Shown one piece after another: positions 35,467 through 44,546 of a stretch of DNA of 64,000 nt. This DNA comes from Mesorhizobium sp. M2E.F.Ca.ET.219.01.1.1 (GTDB taxonomy: Bacteria; Pseudomonadota; Alphaproteobacteria; Rhizobiales; Rhizobiaceae): positions 744,001 to 808,000 of the forward strand of contig NZ_SADT02000002.1 of the NCBI RefSeq assembly GCF_004016445.2, written 5' to 3'. Below the pieces are notes generated by a model, which saw only the letters and a program-made list of their open reading frames with translations, was not told where the DNA came from and ran no database searches. Each line of letters starts with the position of its first letter. The first letter of the stretch is position 1. Both the position numbers and the translations under genes were made by a program.

Positions 35467-35952
35467 TCAGCTCTGCTCCTCCAGATCCGCGTCTCCTTCC
35501 AATCTTCGTCGCAGCACCATGATCACGCCATGCATGGTGTTGATGTCCTCGACCGCGAGCCCTTCGGCGAGGTCGTTGATCCAGGGTGCCTGAAGGCGCA
35601 TGGCCGCGTCGTAAGCCTCGCTGCCCTTGTCCGTCAGCATCACGAGCTGCGCCCGCCGATGGTGCGGGTTGGTCTTGAAGGCGACGAGTCCCTCGCGCTG
35701 CAGGTCGTTGACGATGCGCTGCACGTTCTGCCGGTTGGCGCCGAGGTCGCGCGCCAGCCATGCCACAGGCTGTGGCCGCTCGGCCGCTACAATGGCTCCA
35801 AGAACCTGCCAACGGGCACTGGTGAGGCCGAGATCGGCCACCAGCCTGTCGCCGGCTGCACTGATGCGGCTGTTCAACCTGAACAGGTCGAGGATGAGAT
35901 CGCTCAAGGCCTTGCCAGCCGCCGTCCGTTTCATAGCGCGCGAATTCGTCAT
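35467..35952 (-). CDS. MarR-family transcriptional regulator
   Basis: 161 residues, typical winged-helix MarR length. The HTH region LTSARWQVLGAIVAAERPQPVAWLARDLGANRQNVQRIVNDL is followed by the wing KTNPHHRRAQLVMLTDKG. An internal start (MKRTAAG) is possible. It is divergent from a small monooxygenase gene with two palindromic sites in the 89-base gap, so it probably represses both genes until a phenolic or reactive ligand binds. Confidence 0.9.
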   Translation of the reverse strand: MTNSRAMKRTAAGKALSDLILDLFRLNSRISAAGDRLVADLGLTSARWQVLGAIVAAERPQPVAWLARDLGANRQNVQRIVNDLQREGLVAFKTNPHHRRAQLVMLTDKGSEAYDAAMRLQAPWINDLAEGLAVEDINTMHGVIMVLRRRLEGDADLEEQS

Positions 35953-35964
35953 TCTATATCCATA

Positions 35965-35982
35965 TTGACATCATAATGTCAA
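35965..35982. promoter_or_regulatory. MarR operator candidate 1
   Basis: TTGACATCATAATGTCAA is a palindrome with 7-base arms around CATA. It lies just upstream of the marR-type start in the divergent gap. Confidence 0.65.
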
Positions 35983-36007
35983 ATTAGTATGTATGCATAG
36001 TAACAGA

Positions 36008-36025
36008 TTGACACCATAACACCAA
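36008..36025. promoter_or_regulatory. MarR operator candidate 2 (degenerate)
   Basis: TTGACACCATAACACCAA has the same length and the same CATA centre as the palindrome 43 bases upstream, with a less symmetric right arm. It lies immediately before the monooxygenase ribosome-binding site. Confidence 0.5.
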
Positions 36026-36041
36026 TATGAGGAGTTCTCCG

Positions 36042-36410
36042 ATGACCCATATGCGTCCTCTCGACCCTGCTTTCCCGATCGACCGTCAGGTCGCGCTCGA
36101 CGCCAACGCCGTCGTGCTGGTCAATGTCTTCACACTCGACAAGGCCGACGAGCAGGCCTTCCTGGAGATCTGGCAAGACGACGCAGCCTTCATGAAGCGG
36201 CAGCCGGGCTTCATCTCGACCCAGCTGCACCGGGCGATCGGCGACAGCCCGACCTATCTGAACTATGCGATCTGGGAATCGACCGCCGCTTTCCGCGCGG
36301 CATTCATGCATCCGCAATTCAGGACGAAGATTTCGACCTATCCGTCCTCGTCGGTCGCTTCGCCGCACCTTTTCCAGAAAGTCGCCGTGCCCGGCATCTG
36401 TGTAGCCTGA
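36042..36410 (+). CDS. Antibiotic biosynthesis monooxygenase (ABM) domain protein
   Basis: 122 residues from the ATG at 36042, with GAGGAG seven bases upstream. The ABM ferredoxin-like fold is visible in VLVNVFTLDKADEQAFLEIWQDDAAFMKRQPGFIS, then LNYAIWESTAAFRAAFMHPQF. Such proteins are dimeric oxygenases, haem degraders or detoxification enzymes. The MarR neighbour suggests induction by an aromatic or oxidising compound. Confidence 0.85.
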   Translation: MTHMRPLDPAFPIDRQVALDANAVVLVNVFTLDKADEQAFLEIWQDDAAFMKRQPGFISTQLHRAIGDSPTYLNYAIWESTAAFRAAFMHPQFRTKISTYPSSSVASPHLFQKVAVPGICVA

Positions 36411-36413
36411 GCG

Positions 36414-37499
36414 CTATTTCCGGCGCGGCTTCGCCTTCCCGATCTGCGGCTTGCTCGGCCATTGCCAGCCGTCGCCTTCGCCAGGGGCGGGCTGCGGCCG
36501 CGCTACATAGGCGAGCGCGCCGTTGGCCTCAAGATAAACACGCGACAGCATCTCGGCCAGCACGCCCGACGTCACCGCCTGCAGCCCGGCGATCACCAGG
36601 AAGAAGCCGGTGATGAGCATCGGCCTTGTGCCGATGTCCTGGCCCCAAAATACCTTGATCGCGAAGAGATAGGCCAGGATCAGCGAGCCGAGCACGCCGA
36701 GCACGATGCCGATGCCGCCGAAGAAATGGCCGGGCCTGGTGCGGTAGCGCATGAAGAAGAACATGAAGACGAGGTCCAGCACGACGCGGAAGGTGCGCGA
36801 GATGCCGTATTTCGACTGGCCGTGGATGCGGGCGTGATGCGTCACCACCTCCTCCGCGATACGGCGCGGCGTCGTCACCGTCGCGAGCCACGCCGGGATG
36901 AAGCGGTGCATCTCGCCATAGAGGCGCACGCTGCGGATGACGCTGCCGCGGAACACTTTCAGGCTGCAGCCATAATCGTTCAGCCGCACGCCGGTGACGC
37001 GCGCGATCAGCCTGTTGGCGATGCGCGAGGGCAGGCGGCGCAACCAGAACCCTTCCTTGCGGTTCTTGCGCCAGCCGGCGACGAGGTCGAGATCCTCGGT
37101 CAGCAGGCGATAGACCATGCGCGGAATGTCGAACGGATCGTTCTGGAGATCGCCGTCGAGCGTCGCGATGACATCGCCGCGCGCGGCGTCGAGGCCGGCC
37201 TGCATGGCGGCGGTCTGCTTGTAGTTGCGCACCAGCTCCACGCCATGCACATGTGGCCCGTATTGCGCCGCCAGCCGGCGGATCTCGGTGGGCGTGGCAT
37301 CGGTGCTGCCGTCGTCGACCAGCACCACCTCCCATGGCTGGCTGTAATTCTCCATCGCCTGATGGATGCGCACGAGCAACGGCTCGACATTGTCGGCCTC
37401 GTTGTACATCGGGATGACGATGGAGAGCTTGTGCTCGGGCATGACGGCGCCCTCGGGCAATCCGGAAGCCGGAATGGGAAGCACGTTCATGGCGGTCAT
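36414..37499 (-). CDS. Polyprenyl-phosphate sugar transferase (GT2, DPM1/GtrB-like)
   Basis: 361 residues from the ATG at 37499, which overlaps the upstream stop (ATGA) and has AAGGAA before it. N-terminal GT-A domain: LSIVIPMYNEADNVEPLL, VVLVDDGSTD, DGDLQNDP as DxD and the GYS-like NDYGCSLKVFRG. Two C-terminal membrane segments follow (VLGVLGSLILAYLF; ITGFFLVIAGLQAV). Enzymes of this type load a sugar from a UDP donor onto undecaprenyl- or dodecaprenyl-phosphate on the cytosolic face (GtrB, ArnC, RgtE). Coupled to a flippase-like protein and close to a GT-C transferase. Confidence 0.85.
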   Translation of the reverse strand: MTAMNVLPIPASGLPEGAVMPEHKLSIVIPMYNEADNVEPLLVRIHQAMENYSQPWEVVLVDDGSTDATPTEIRRLAAQYGPHVHGVELVRNYKQTAAMQAGLDAARGDVIATLDGDLQNDPFDIPRMVYRLLTEDLDLVAGWRKNRKEGFWLRRLPSRIANRLIARVTGVRLNDYGCSLKVFRGSVIRSVRLYGEMHRFIPAWLATVTTPRRIAEEVVTHHARIHGQSKYGISRTFRVVLDLVFMFFFMRYRTRPGHFFGGIGIVLGVLGSLILAYLFAIKVFWGQDIGTRPMLITGFFLVIAGLQAVTSGVLAEMLSRVYLEANGALAYVARPQPAPGEGDGWQWPSKPQIGKAKPRRK

Positions 37500-38467
37500 T
37501 TCCTTGCCGGTCCCGCCGCCGGGGTTTCCGGCAGCGTCGATTTCGAGGGGAACAGCCAGGCGATCGCACCGGTCGCGACCGCCGAGCACAGAATGAAGAG
37601 ATGGAGCGCGAGCGCCGCCTGCAGGCCGTCCTTCATGGCGATGCCGGAATAAAGCAGCGCCGCGGCGGCGCCTGCCTCATAGGTGCCGAAGCCGGCGACG
37701 CCCTGCACCGGCAGGATGGCGGCGGCTTCCGCGCCGACGGCGCCGGGAAAGGCGGTCTGGAACGAGGTGCCGAGCAGCATGGCGAGCAGCCAGCCCTGCA
37801 CGCCGAGCTTCAGCGCCCAGTTGGCGATCGTCCACCACCAGCCATAGCGCGAGCGTCCCGTCGCCTCGGTGAAGATGTCGCGCAATTTGCCGAGCTTAGA
37901 GACGATCCTGCCGCCCGCCGTCCAGTTGTGCGGCGCGCGTGCCCAGCGCGGCAGGTACCATGCGGCGGCGATCAGCGCCGCGATGCCGGCGGCTCTCAGC
38001 GCTGGATGCAGGCCCGGCCAGACAAGGCAGGCCAGCACGCCGACGACGAAGGCGTCCTGCAGCCTGAACCACAGAAGAGATGCGCTGGCCCGCACGATCG
38101 AGACGCCGAACACCTGGCGCAAGAGGATCGGAAAGGCCGTCTCGCCGCCGCGGAACGGCACGATGTTGATCATGGCATTGTGGATCAGGATAACGCGCAG
38201 CGTGGCGCCGAAGCGGCCGTTCACGTCATCGCGGAACTCGTCGCAGACGCGCAGTGCCCTGAGCACATAGGTGACGAACAGCGCTGCCGCGACCGCCACG
38301 AAAGCGCCGGGCGTGATGGAGGCGAACGCATCGCCGACCATCTTCCAGCGCTGGTCGCTGGCAAGCCATGCCAGCAGCGCCAGGGTGACGATTATCGAGA
38401 ATGCTCTTTTCAACCAGTACTCCGCCGGCTTCCATCGCCGCGTCAGCGGCCGCGCCGCAACGTTCAT
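37496..38467 (-). CDS. Flippase-like integral membrane protein (LPG synthase TM family)
   Basis: 323 residues, six to eight membrane segments, matching the lysylphosphatidylglycerol-synthase transmembrane/AglD-like family (NIVPFRGGETAFPILLRQVFG and LPVQGVAGFGTYEAGAAAALL are the conserved loops). No catalytic LPG synthase domain is attached. Because it is coupled to a polyprenyl-phosphate sugar transferase, a role in flipping or using the lipid-linked sugar is likely. The ATG at 38467 is used; its ribosome-binding site is weak. Confidence 0.75.
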   Translation of the reverse strand: MNVAARPLTRRWKPAEYWLKRAFSIIVTLALLAWLASDQRWKMVGDAFASITPGAFVAVAAALFVTYVLRALRVCDEFRDDVNGRFGATLRVILIHNAMINIVPFRGGETAFPILLRQVFGVSIVRASASLLWFRLQDAFVVGVLACLVWPGLHPALRAAGIAALIAAAWYLPRWARAPHNWTAGGRIVSKLGKLRDIFTEATGRSRYGWWWTIANWALKLGVQGWLLAMLLGTSFQTAFPGAVGAEAAAILPVQGVAGFGTYEAGAAAALLYSGIAMKDGLQAALALHLFILCSAVATGAIAWLFPSKSTLPETPAAGPARK

Positions 38468-38558
38468 CGCTACGCGGCCGTCCGCCGGCCGCTTGGCCCG
38501 CCGGTTGCCGCCGAAAGGCCAACCGCGTCGAGCGCATGGCCCGGCCTCAACGGCTCCC

Positions 38559-40172
38559 TCACGGGCGGGTGATCCTATAGACCAGCAGCGTATCCGAATC
38601 CACAAGCTTGGTTCCCGCCTTGTCGAGATAGCCTATGACCCCAGCGTGATGCTTCATAAACTGCCGGTCCTGATTGTCGGCGGCCTCCTTGGCAACGCCG
38701 AAGAGGTCTGCGCCCTGCGCGCGCAGATCCTCCAACTGAGCAATCGCGGTAGCATCGTCCTCGACGAACTTCGACCATTCCACGTCACCGCCGCCAGGCG
38801 GAAAAACCCAACCCCGTTGCCTGCTGTAATAAATGGCGACTGGGTCGCCGACGGCCGGGGCAATTGTAACGACGAGATCGTCGGGTTTGGCGACCCGCGC
38901 AAGCGCTTCGCCAAGCAGCTTTCCATTCGTGGCGACTGGCGCCTTCATCGTCTTGACGAGCGGAAAGGTCGAGAGGATGAGCGCCAACGTAGCGATGAAG
39001 ATCGAGCGCAGGATGACGGCCGGGGTGAGCGCCGTTCCGGCGCCGAGCGTCGCCAGCACCAGCGCGCCACGGCCGCAGAACATCGCCAGCGGCACGTGGA
39101 AGATGTGGTAGTTCCATGGATTGCTGGTGATCTCGCGCGCCGCCGCGACATAGACGATCGCCGCCGCCGCGAGCCACACATAGGGAACGGCCGAAAGGAC
39201 CCGCTCGCCGGTTTCTTCGCCGGGCTTGGGCGGCATCCAGAAGCCAACGGCGATCAGCGCCATGAACGGATAACCGTAGAACCACCAGACCGAGGTATTC
39301 CAGACCGACTTGAGGTAGAAACTGTTCTTGAAGAACGTCCAGAAGCCGGAATCCCAGATGTAGCCGCTGCCGGCGACATGGTAGGGCGGGTAGCTGCGGC
39401 CGAGATAGATGGCCCAGCCGAAATAGGCGGCAACGACCGCCAGGCTGATCAGCCCGCTGAACAGCACCCGCGTCGCCTGCCTGTAGCGCCGTTGGAGGAT
39501 CCAGCAGACCGTCAGGAAGAAAATGACGGCGCCGGCGGCGAGCCCCGGCGGCTTGGCCAGCGCGCCAAGCGTGAAGCTCGCCGTTGCCAGCGGCAGCAGC
39601 CACGGCTTGCCGCCGACCCAGTATTTCACGAACAGCCACACGCCGAGTGTCACCAGCGCAAGCATCGATGGATCGGGCAGGAACGAACTGTCGATCATCG
39701 CCGGCCCGGGCATCAGCGCATAGGTAAGGGCTGCCGCGTGCGCATGCGCCTCATCCCAGCAAAGCGCGGTCAGCCTGTGCAACGAAAACACCGTCACCAT
39801 GCCGAACAGCGCGGCGACCATGCGGCCGAACCAGTCGTGCCAGCCGAAGAGCTGGTAGAGCAGCGCGGTGATATAGCTGACGATCTGGAATTCCCGGCCC
39901 TGGTAGCTGGGTCCCGGGCCGGTCCAACTCACCTCGGGGAAGAAGATGTTCCAGCTGCGCTGCTGGAAATTGTCGGCCATCATCGCGGTGCTTGTCTCGC
40001 GCCAGCTGAAGGCATCGACCAGGGGCTGGGTGATGTCGTGAAAACGCGCGATGGCGGCAATCAGCAAGATCGCCAGCAGGATCGCGGTGTGGATGCGTGC
40101 TACGCCGACAGCCCGGCGCATGCCGGCAAGCCCCGCGCCTCGCAACTCACTCGTTTCCGCGCTGTCTAACAT
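38559..40172 (-). CDS. GT-C glycosyltransferase (ArnT/RgtB-like, family 39)
   Basis: 537 residues from the ATG at 40172. About eleven membrane segments. The first periplasmic loop has DAFSWRETSTAMMADNF, positioned like the catalytic acidic loop of GT-C enzymes that take sugars from polyprenyl-phosphate carriers. A ~100-residue soluble C-terminal end follows. Together with the GtrB-like and flippase-like genes downstream on the same strand it forms a complete lipid-linked sugar modification set. The acceptor is probably LPS (lipid A or core); that is inference. Confidence 0.8.
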   Translation of the reverse strand: MLDSAETSELRGAGLAGMRRAVGVARIHTAILLAILLIAAIARFHDITQPLVDAFSWRETSTAMMADNFQQRSWNIFFPEVSWTGPGPSYQGREFQIVSYITALLYQLFGWHDWFGRMVAALFGMVTVFSLHRLTALCWDEAHAHAAALTYALMPGPAMIDSSFLPDPSMLALVTLGVWLFVKYWVGGKPWLLPLATASFTLGALAKPPGLAAGAVIFFLTVCWILQRRYRQATRVLFSGLISLAVVAAYFGWAIYLGRSYPPYHVAGSGYIWDSGFWTFFKNSFYLKSVWNTSVWWFYGYPFMALIAVGFWMPPKPGEETGERVLSAVPYVWLAAAAIVYVAAAREITSNPWNYHIFHVPLAMFCGRGALVLATLGAGTALTPAVILRSIFIATLALILSTFPLVKTMKAPVATNGKLLGEALARVAKPDDLVVTIAPAVGDPVAIYYSRQRGWVFPPGGGDVEWSKFVEDDATAIAQLEDLRAQGADLFGVAKEAADNQDRQFMKHHAGVIGYLDKAGTKLVDSDTLLVYRITRP

Positions 40173-40464
40173 GTGGAGCAGCCCCCCGCCGAAGCTATTC
40201 TGGCGACATCCAATCGCCAAACAAGGTCAGACTATCACAACATTGTAATATCCCAGGTTAACTAACGTCTTGTAGTGATCACTTGAGCCTCGTTTCAGTT
40301 GACATCGCGCCGCGCGCGGCTGTTAATAGGTTCAAGGGCGCTGATCGCGCCGCATCGGGCCGACGGGCCCGGGCATGGCGACGGCTCGCGGAAGCCCGAA
40401 GAAACATCTTCCAGATCATGGTTCCTCGGCCCCACAGTATCGGGGTCGAGAGGGGGGTATCGAT

Positions 40465-41073
40465 ATGGGCACGCGCGTTGGAACGACAGTTGAAACCACA
40501 TCGCCATGCGAACCGGGCCGACTTGAATTGAGCCAGCCCCATCGGCTTGCGAGAGGCGGCTGGCTGGTTGTGCTGCTGGCCGCCTGCGGCCAGATTGCTT
40601 TTAGCGGCGCCGCCGGCGCGGCTCCGGCAAAGAACAGCGCGCCGGTCGAGGCGGCCGTCAAGCCCGACATTGCTCCGACGGCTTTCGAGCTGCAGCTTCT
40701 CTATGCCGACCGCACCTGGAACTGGAAGAACGGCGCCGCCTATTTCGGAATGGACAGGCGCCTGCATGCCTGGACGAAGGGTGAGGATTCGCCCGCCGTC
40801 GGCGAGGGCCGCTGGCTGGTGACGGAAGACGGCAAGATGTGCATGGAACTTGCCTGGCGGTCCAAGACCTACTCCACCAAGCCGCGGCGTACCTGCTACA
40901 GCCATCGTGTCGACAAGGGCAAAATAGAGCAGCGCAAGGATCCCGACGGCACGTGGTATGATTTCAAGCACGCCAAGGACGATCCCGCCGACGAGCATCA
41001 GAAGTTCGAGGCGGGCAACACCAAGGGCGCGCAGTTCGATGAGGCCCGCAAGCTGATCGACAACAAGAGCTGA
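40465..41073 (+). CDS. DUF995 exported protein (copy B)
   Basis: 202 residues from the ATG at 40465 with GAGAGGGGGG upstream. A long N terminus (~33 residues) precedes the hydrophobic segment WLVVLLAACGQIAFSGAAGA, so it is a signal peptide with an extended n-region, or the real start lies further in. The DUF995 core shares motif order with the protein at 30698-31198: LYADRTWNWKNGAAYF, GEGRWLVTEDGKMC, CYSHRVDKGKIEQRKDPDGTWYDF. The C-terminal tail is charged. Divergent from the GT-C gene. Confidence 0.8.
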   Translation: MGTRVGTTVETTSPCEPGRLELSQPHRLARGGWLVVLLAACGQIAFSGAAGAAPAKNSAPVEAAVKPDIAPTAFELQLLYADRTWNWKNGAAYFGMDRRLHAWTKGEDSPAVGEGRWLVTEDGKMCMELAWRSKTYSTKPRRTCYSHRVDKGKIEQRKDPDGTWYDFKHAKDDPADEHQKFEAGNTKGAQFDEARKLIDNKS

Positions 41074-41125
41074 AGCAATTCCGAGAAAAGCGCGCGTTGA
41101 GTCCGGCGGTTTCGCCGTGGCCCTA

Positions 41126-41231
41126 ACGCATGTCTCTCGAAAGTGAGAACCGGTTTCGGGATAAAGACATGCGTAAAATCAAAAAACCTAAAGCGCATGG
41201 AGCGAATCTGAAAGATCGCGACGCGCTTTAG
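41126..41231. repeat. Composite palindromic repeat: GCATG-type (copy 2) plus AAAGCGC-type
   Basis: ACGCATGTC... at 41126 closes with ...GACATGCGT at 41174 around CGAAAGTG and CGGTTTCGGG, the same plan as copies at 13940, 46422 and 61025. A second palindrome follows at about 41190-41231 (AAAGCGCATGGAGCGA ... CGCGACGCGCTTT). Lies between the convergent DUF995 and galE-type genes. Confidence 0.75.
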
Positions 41232-41278
41232 TCCTGATTGCGCTCAGGCAACAAAAATGGAGGCTCGCTGAGATGGCC

Positions 41279-42406
41279 TTAGCCGAACTCAGCGAGCCCA
41301 CGCCCCGACACATTACTCACAGGGCCGACCGCCGGCCTTGCGGGCCGGCGTTTCTGATTGGCGTTTGCTCCGCGCGGCGCGCGCAACGCGCGCGGTATGG
41401 CGGCCGAAGCGCCGGAATCGCGCAAGGCCGGGCCGAGCCCGAAGAAGGGTGCGGCCGTCCTCACGATGGTGTCGATGTCGGAAAGTTGCGCCACGAAGCC
41501 CAGCTGTTCGCGGGCAAGGCCGGGGTCGGCGAAAAGCCCTGCCGGATCGCCAGGCCGGCGCGCCCTGTACATGACCGGGACCGGCCGCGATGTGATGCGC
41601 TCGACCGCCTCCATGATCTGCCTGATCGAGACCCCGCGGCCGGTGCCAAGGTTGACCGCAAGACTTGTGCCGCCGGCCTCCAGATGCATGAGGGCCTTGA
41701 GATGCGCCCGGGCGAGGTCGCTGACATGGATGTAGTCGCGCACGCAGGTGCCGTCCGCGGTCTGGTAGTCGGTGCCGAAGACCTCGATCGCCTCGATCAT
41801 GCCGGACGCCGCCATCAACACCCTGGGGATGAGATGGGTTTCCGGCGTATGCCATTCGCCAAGCTCGCCGTCGGGATCGGCGCCGCAGGCGTTGAAGTAA
41901 CGCAGGATTGCGTATTTCGTGCCGTAGGCCGAGGCATGGTCCCTGATGATTTGTTCGCCCATCAGCTTGCTGCGGCCGTAGGGGCTGATCGGGTTCTGCG
42001 ATGAGGTCTCGCGCACGGGCAGCGCCTCGGGCATGCCATAGGTCGCGCAGCTGGAGGAGAAGATGATGTTGCCGATGCCGTTCGCCCGCGCGGCCTCGAG
42101 CACGGCGATGGTGCCGGCGACATTGACCGAATAGTAGTCCGCGGGGTCGCTGACCGACTCGCCGACATAGGCGAGCGCGGCGAAATGGACGATCGCCTGC
42201 GGCCTGTGGATGGCGATGGCCCGTTCGAGCGCGCCGCGGTCGCGGATATCGCCGACCACCAGCGGACCCCAGGCCACAGCCTTCTCGTTGCCGCGGCTGA
42301 GATTGTCGTAGACCACCGGCAGGTAGCCGGCCGCCGCCAGCTGCTTGCAGGTGTGGCTGCCGATGAAGCCGGCGCCGCCTGTCACGAGGATGGGGCGGGC
42401 ACTCAT
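41279..42406 (-). CDS. galE: UDP-glucose 4-epimerase-type enzyme
   Basis: 375 residues from the ATG at 42406, which overlaps the stop of the upstream gene (ATGA). NAD site [22 protein letters not shown] with the catalytic serine/threonine region, and Tyr-x3-Lys in YGRSKLMGE. The [18 protein letters not shown] segment ([20 protein letters not shown]) is GalE-type. The C-terminal ~50 residues are Ala/Arg-rich and beyond the usual length. It would interconvert UDP-Glc/UDP-Gal or UDP-GlcA/UDP-GalA for surface polysaccharides. Confidence 0.88.
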   Translation of the reverse strand: MSARPILVTGGAGFIGSHTCKQLAAAGYLPVVYDNLSRGNEKAVAWGPLVVGDIRDRGALERAIAIHRPQAIVHFAALAYVGESVSDPADYYSVNVAGTIAVLEAARANGIGNIIFSSSCATYGMPEALPVRETSSQNPISPYGRSKLMGEQIIRDHASAYGTKYAILRYFNACGADPDGELGEWHTPETHLIPRVLMAASGMIEAIEVFGTDYQTADGTCVRDYIHVSDLARAHLKALMHLEAGGTSLAVNLGTGRGVSIRQIMEAVERITSRPVPVMYRARRPGDPAGLFADPGLAREQLGFVAQLSDIDTIVRTAAPFFGLGPALRDSGASAAIPRALRAPRGANANQKRRPARPAVGPVSNVSGRGLAEFG

Positions 42407-43461
42407 AGCGCGAAAGCCTCGCCGGAGGACAGATGGTCGCCGCGTGACGTCCCGGGCTGCCGGCGGCCCAGCAAGGCTTCGAAATAGCTGGCGGTGTAGG
42501 CCAGCCCCTCGCTCAGTGCGACCTTTGGCTTCCAGCCGAGCTGCTGCTCGGCGAAGCTGATATCGGGCCGGCGCTGCCGGGGATCGTCGACCGGCAGCGG
42601 CCTGTGCACGATCCGCGAGCGGGAATTGGTGCAATCGAGGACGAGCTCGGCCAGCTCCATGACGGTGAACTCGCCGGGGTTTCCGAGGTTGACCGGATGG
42701 TTTGGCGCGGTCGGCAACCGCATCAGCCGCACAAACCCTTCGATGAGGTCGTCGACATAGCAGAAGGAGCGCGTCTGCGTGCCGCTGCCATAGACGGTGA
42801 TGTCGTCCCCGCGCAGTGCCTGGACGATGAAATTGGACACCACGCGACCGTCATCGGGTCGCATGCGCGGCCCATAAGTGTTGAAAATCCGCGCGACCCG
42901 GATATCGAGGCCGTAGGTTCTCGCATAGTCGAAAAACAGCGTTTCGGCCGACCGCTTGCCTTCGTCGTAGCAGGCGCGCGGGCCGTGCGTGTTGACGTTG
43001 CCGAAATAACCTTCAGGCTGCGGATGCACCAGCGGATCGCCGTAGACCTCGGAGGTCGAAGCCTGGAATATCTTGGCGTTGTGGCGCCGGGCAAGTTCCA
43101 GAAGGTTGATTGCCCCGAGCACGCTGGTCTTGAACGTGTGGATGGGATCGGCCTGATAGTGTGGCGGGGACGCCGGGCAGGCGAGGTTGTAGATCTCGTC
43201 GACGGCGATATCCATCGGCAAGGCGTCGACAACGTCATGGCTGATGCAGGTGAAGGCGGCGTCGTGCGCGATGCTGCCTAGATTGTATCTTTTGCCGGTG
43301 TGGAAATTGTCCAGGGCGATGACTTCATAGCCGTCCGCAAGCAGTCGCTCGCACAAATGAGAACCCAGGAATCCCGCTCCGCCGGTGACCAGGGCCCGGC
43401 CGCGATCGATGCTCTTTCGACCCGATCGAACCGGCTTCAGAACCTTGATGACCCTATTCAT
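42403..43461 (-). CDS. UDP-glucuronate decarboxylase-type SDR (UXS-like)
   Basis: 352 residues from the ATG at 43461 with GAGGTTGCC upstream. [19 protein letters not shown] begins the Rossmann fold; [35 protein letters not shown], the catalytic Tyr/Lys in [12 protein letters not shown], and IARIF-like [20 protein letters not shown] are diagnostic of UXS. The reaction is UDP-glucuronate to UDP-xylose plus CO2. Coupled to the galE-type gene, so both feed nucleotide sugars to the polysaccharide genes upstream. Confidence 0.9.
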   Translation of the reverse strand: MNRVIKVLKPVRSGRKSIDRGRALVTGGAGFLGSHLCERLLADGYEVIALDNFHTGKRYNLGSIAHDAAFTCISHDVVDALPMDIAVDEIYNLACPASPPHYQADPIHTFKTSVLGAINLLELARRHNAKIFQASTSEVYGDPLVHPQPEGYFGNVNTHGPRACYDEGKRSAETLFFDYARTYGLDIRVARIFNTYGPRMRPDDGRVVSNFIVQALRGDDITVYGSGTQTRSFCYVDDLIEGFVRLMRLPTAPNHPVNLGNPGEFTVMELAELVLDCTNSRSRIVHRPLPVDDPRQRRPDISFAEQQLGWKPKVALSEGLAYTASYFEALLGRRQPGTSRGDHLSSGEAFAL

Positions 43462-43942
43462 GGCAACCTCGTACGCACACACGCTACCGTTCCGGGACGG
43501 GCTGCGCCCGACCAGGTCACGAAGGCGATTCCTCCGCATATGCAGAACCGCCTGCACTGATGTGCGTCATAATTTTCTGAGTTCGCGGGGCTTGTTGCTC
43601 TGCGGCTTGTCTTCGCCGCTAAGCGTCTCTTACGCCCCTATATCGCGATCCACGAGTCGGTTGCCACCACCGCAGACTGCTCGCCCAAATTGCACACCCA
43701 ACACATACAAAGATATACCTGTGTCAGGGGTAGTCAACTAAATTAGCGTTTTTTTAACCTAACGTCTTTGCGATTGGTTAACCAAGGAGGGAGGCGCATA
43801 GGGCTCGCCAGCGGTGAGACGTTGCTCCGGAAAGCTTTGTAACCGGCGCCGCACTCATCGAATTGCGGAAGCATACCGCGGAGGCCTCGGCGTCATCTCT
43901 GAAGCCGCCAAGCAACGTGGATCGAAGATCGCCGCGCCGTAT
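43462..43942. other. 481-bp intergenic region, AT-rich
   Basis: No convincing gene. It contains a TTAG-N7-TTAAC sequence at 43743-43758, one mismatch from a CtrA box, and GGTTAACC just downstream (~43776). A plus-strand frame from 43814 runs antisense to the small lipoprotein gene and looks non-coding. Confidence 0.4.
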
Positions 43943-44296
43943 CTAGATGTTCTCGGCGAGCGCTCCGGCACTTCTGGCGAAGCAATGCGACTGCTGTCCA
44001 AAGCCGCTCGGGCCGCAAATAAAATCAGCGTTCCCAAGATAAGGATTGACCCTTACCACAGGCGCCGAGCGAGACGGGCTCTCTGTATGGATGTGTCGGG
44101 TTGGTTTCAAGTCGATCAAGGCGGCATTGCCGCTTTGCGACACGCTGAATGAGCTCGACTGACCGAAGTTGAAGTATTGGCAACCGGTAGTCGCCAACAA
44201 CGCACCCAGGACAAAAAGACGGGGCAGGGCCTTGATCGGAATGCGAAAATTTTTGTTGAGGCAGGGTCGGCTTAAGCCTCGATAGGCCATCAGCAT
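43943..44296 (-). CDS. Small lipoprotein-like protein with CGPSGFGQ motif (copy B)
   Basis: About 117 residues from the ATG at 44296 (ATG 44290 is also possible). A basic n-region precedes PRLFVLGALLATTGC, a lipobox-like end. The middle is Ser-rich and variable, then VNPYLGNADFICGPSGFGQQSHCFAR near the end, followed by a short tail. The motif CGPSGFGQ-x-S-x-C-x-AR is shared with the protein at 34931-35335, while the rest does not align, which suggests a functional C-terminal module. Family unknown to me. Confidence 0.6.
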   Translation of the reverse strand: MLMAYRGLSRPCLNKNFRIPIKALPRLFVLGALLATTGCQYFNFGQSSSFSVSQSGNAALIDLKPTRHIHTESPSRSAPVVRVNPYLGNADFICGPSGFGQQSHCFARSAGALAENI

Positions 44297-44492
44297 GAAG
44301 TAAAGTCCCCTCAAGCGCGCGGCGCTTATGTTCGAATCATGATCAGCCGCCCACCCAAACTCATTATGGCAACTTGGTTAATTTAGCGATAGCTGTTTGA
44401 CCGCTTGCACGGTTTTTTCTGTTGTCGCCAGAGGGAAGGACGACTTGACGCTGGACATCCCGTCCGGTGCCGGCAAACCGTGGCAACAAAAC

Positions 44493-44519
44493 GGCCCGCG
44501 TCGCCGCGGGCCATTTTTT
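44493..44519. terminator. Bidirectional intrinsic terminator
   Basis: GGCCCGCG-TCGC-CGCGGGCC followed by ATTTTTTC on the plus strand and by GTTTTGTT on the minus strand. It lies 28 bases past the stop of the minus-strand AhpD-like gene and probably ends that transcript. Confidence 0.8.
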
Positions 44520-44546
44520 CACCTTCCGTACCTCGTGCCCGAACCC

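Noticed and set aside
38271..40169. 632-codon plus-strand frame opposite the GT-C gene
   Set aside because: No recognisable fold, composition of an antisense shadow, while the minus strand encodes a clear membrane transferase.
43814..44152. 112-codon plus-strand frame
   Set aside because: Antisense to the CGPSGFGQ lipoprotein gene and lacks a ribosome-binding site and coding pattern.
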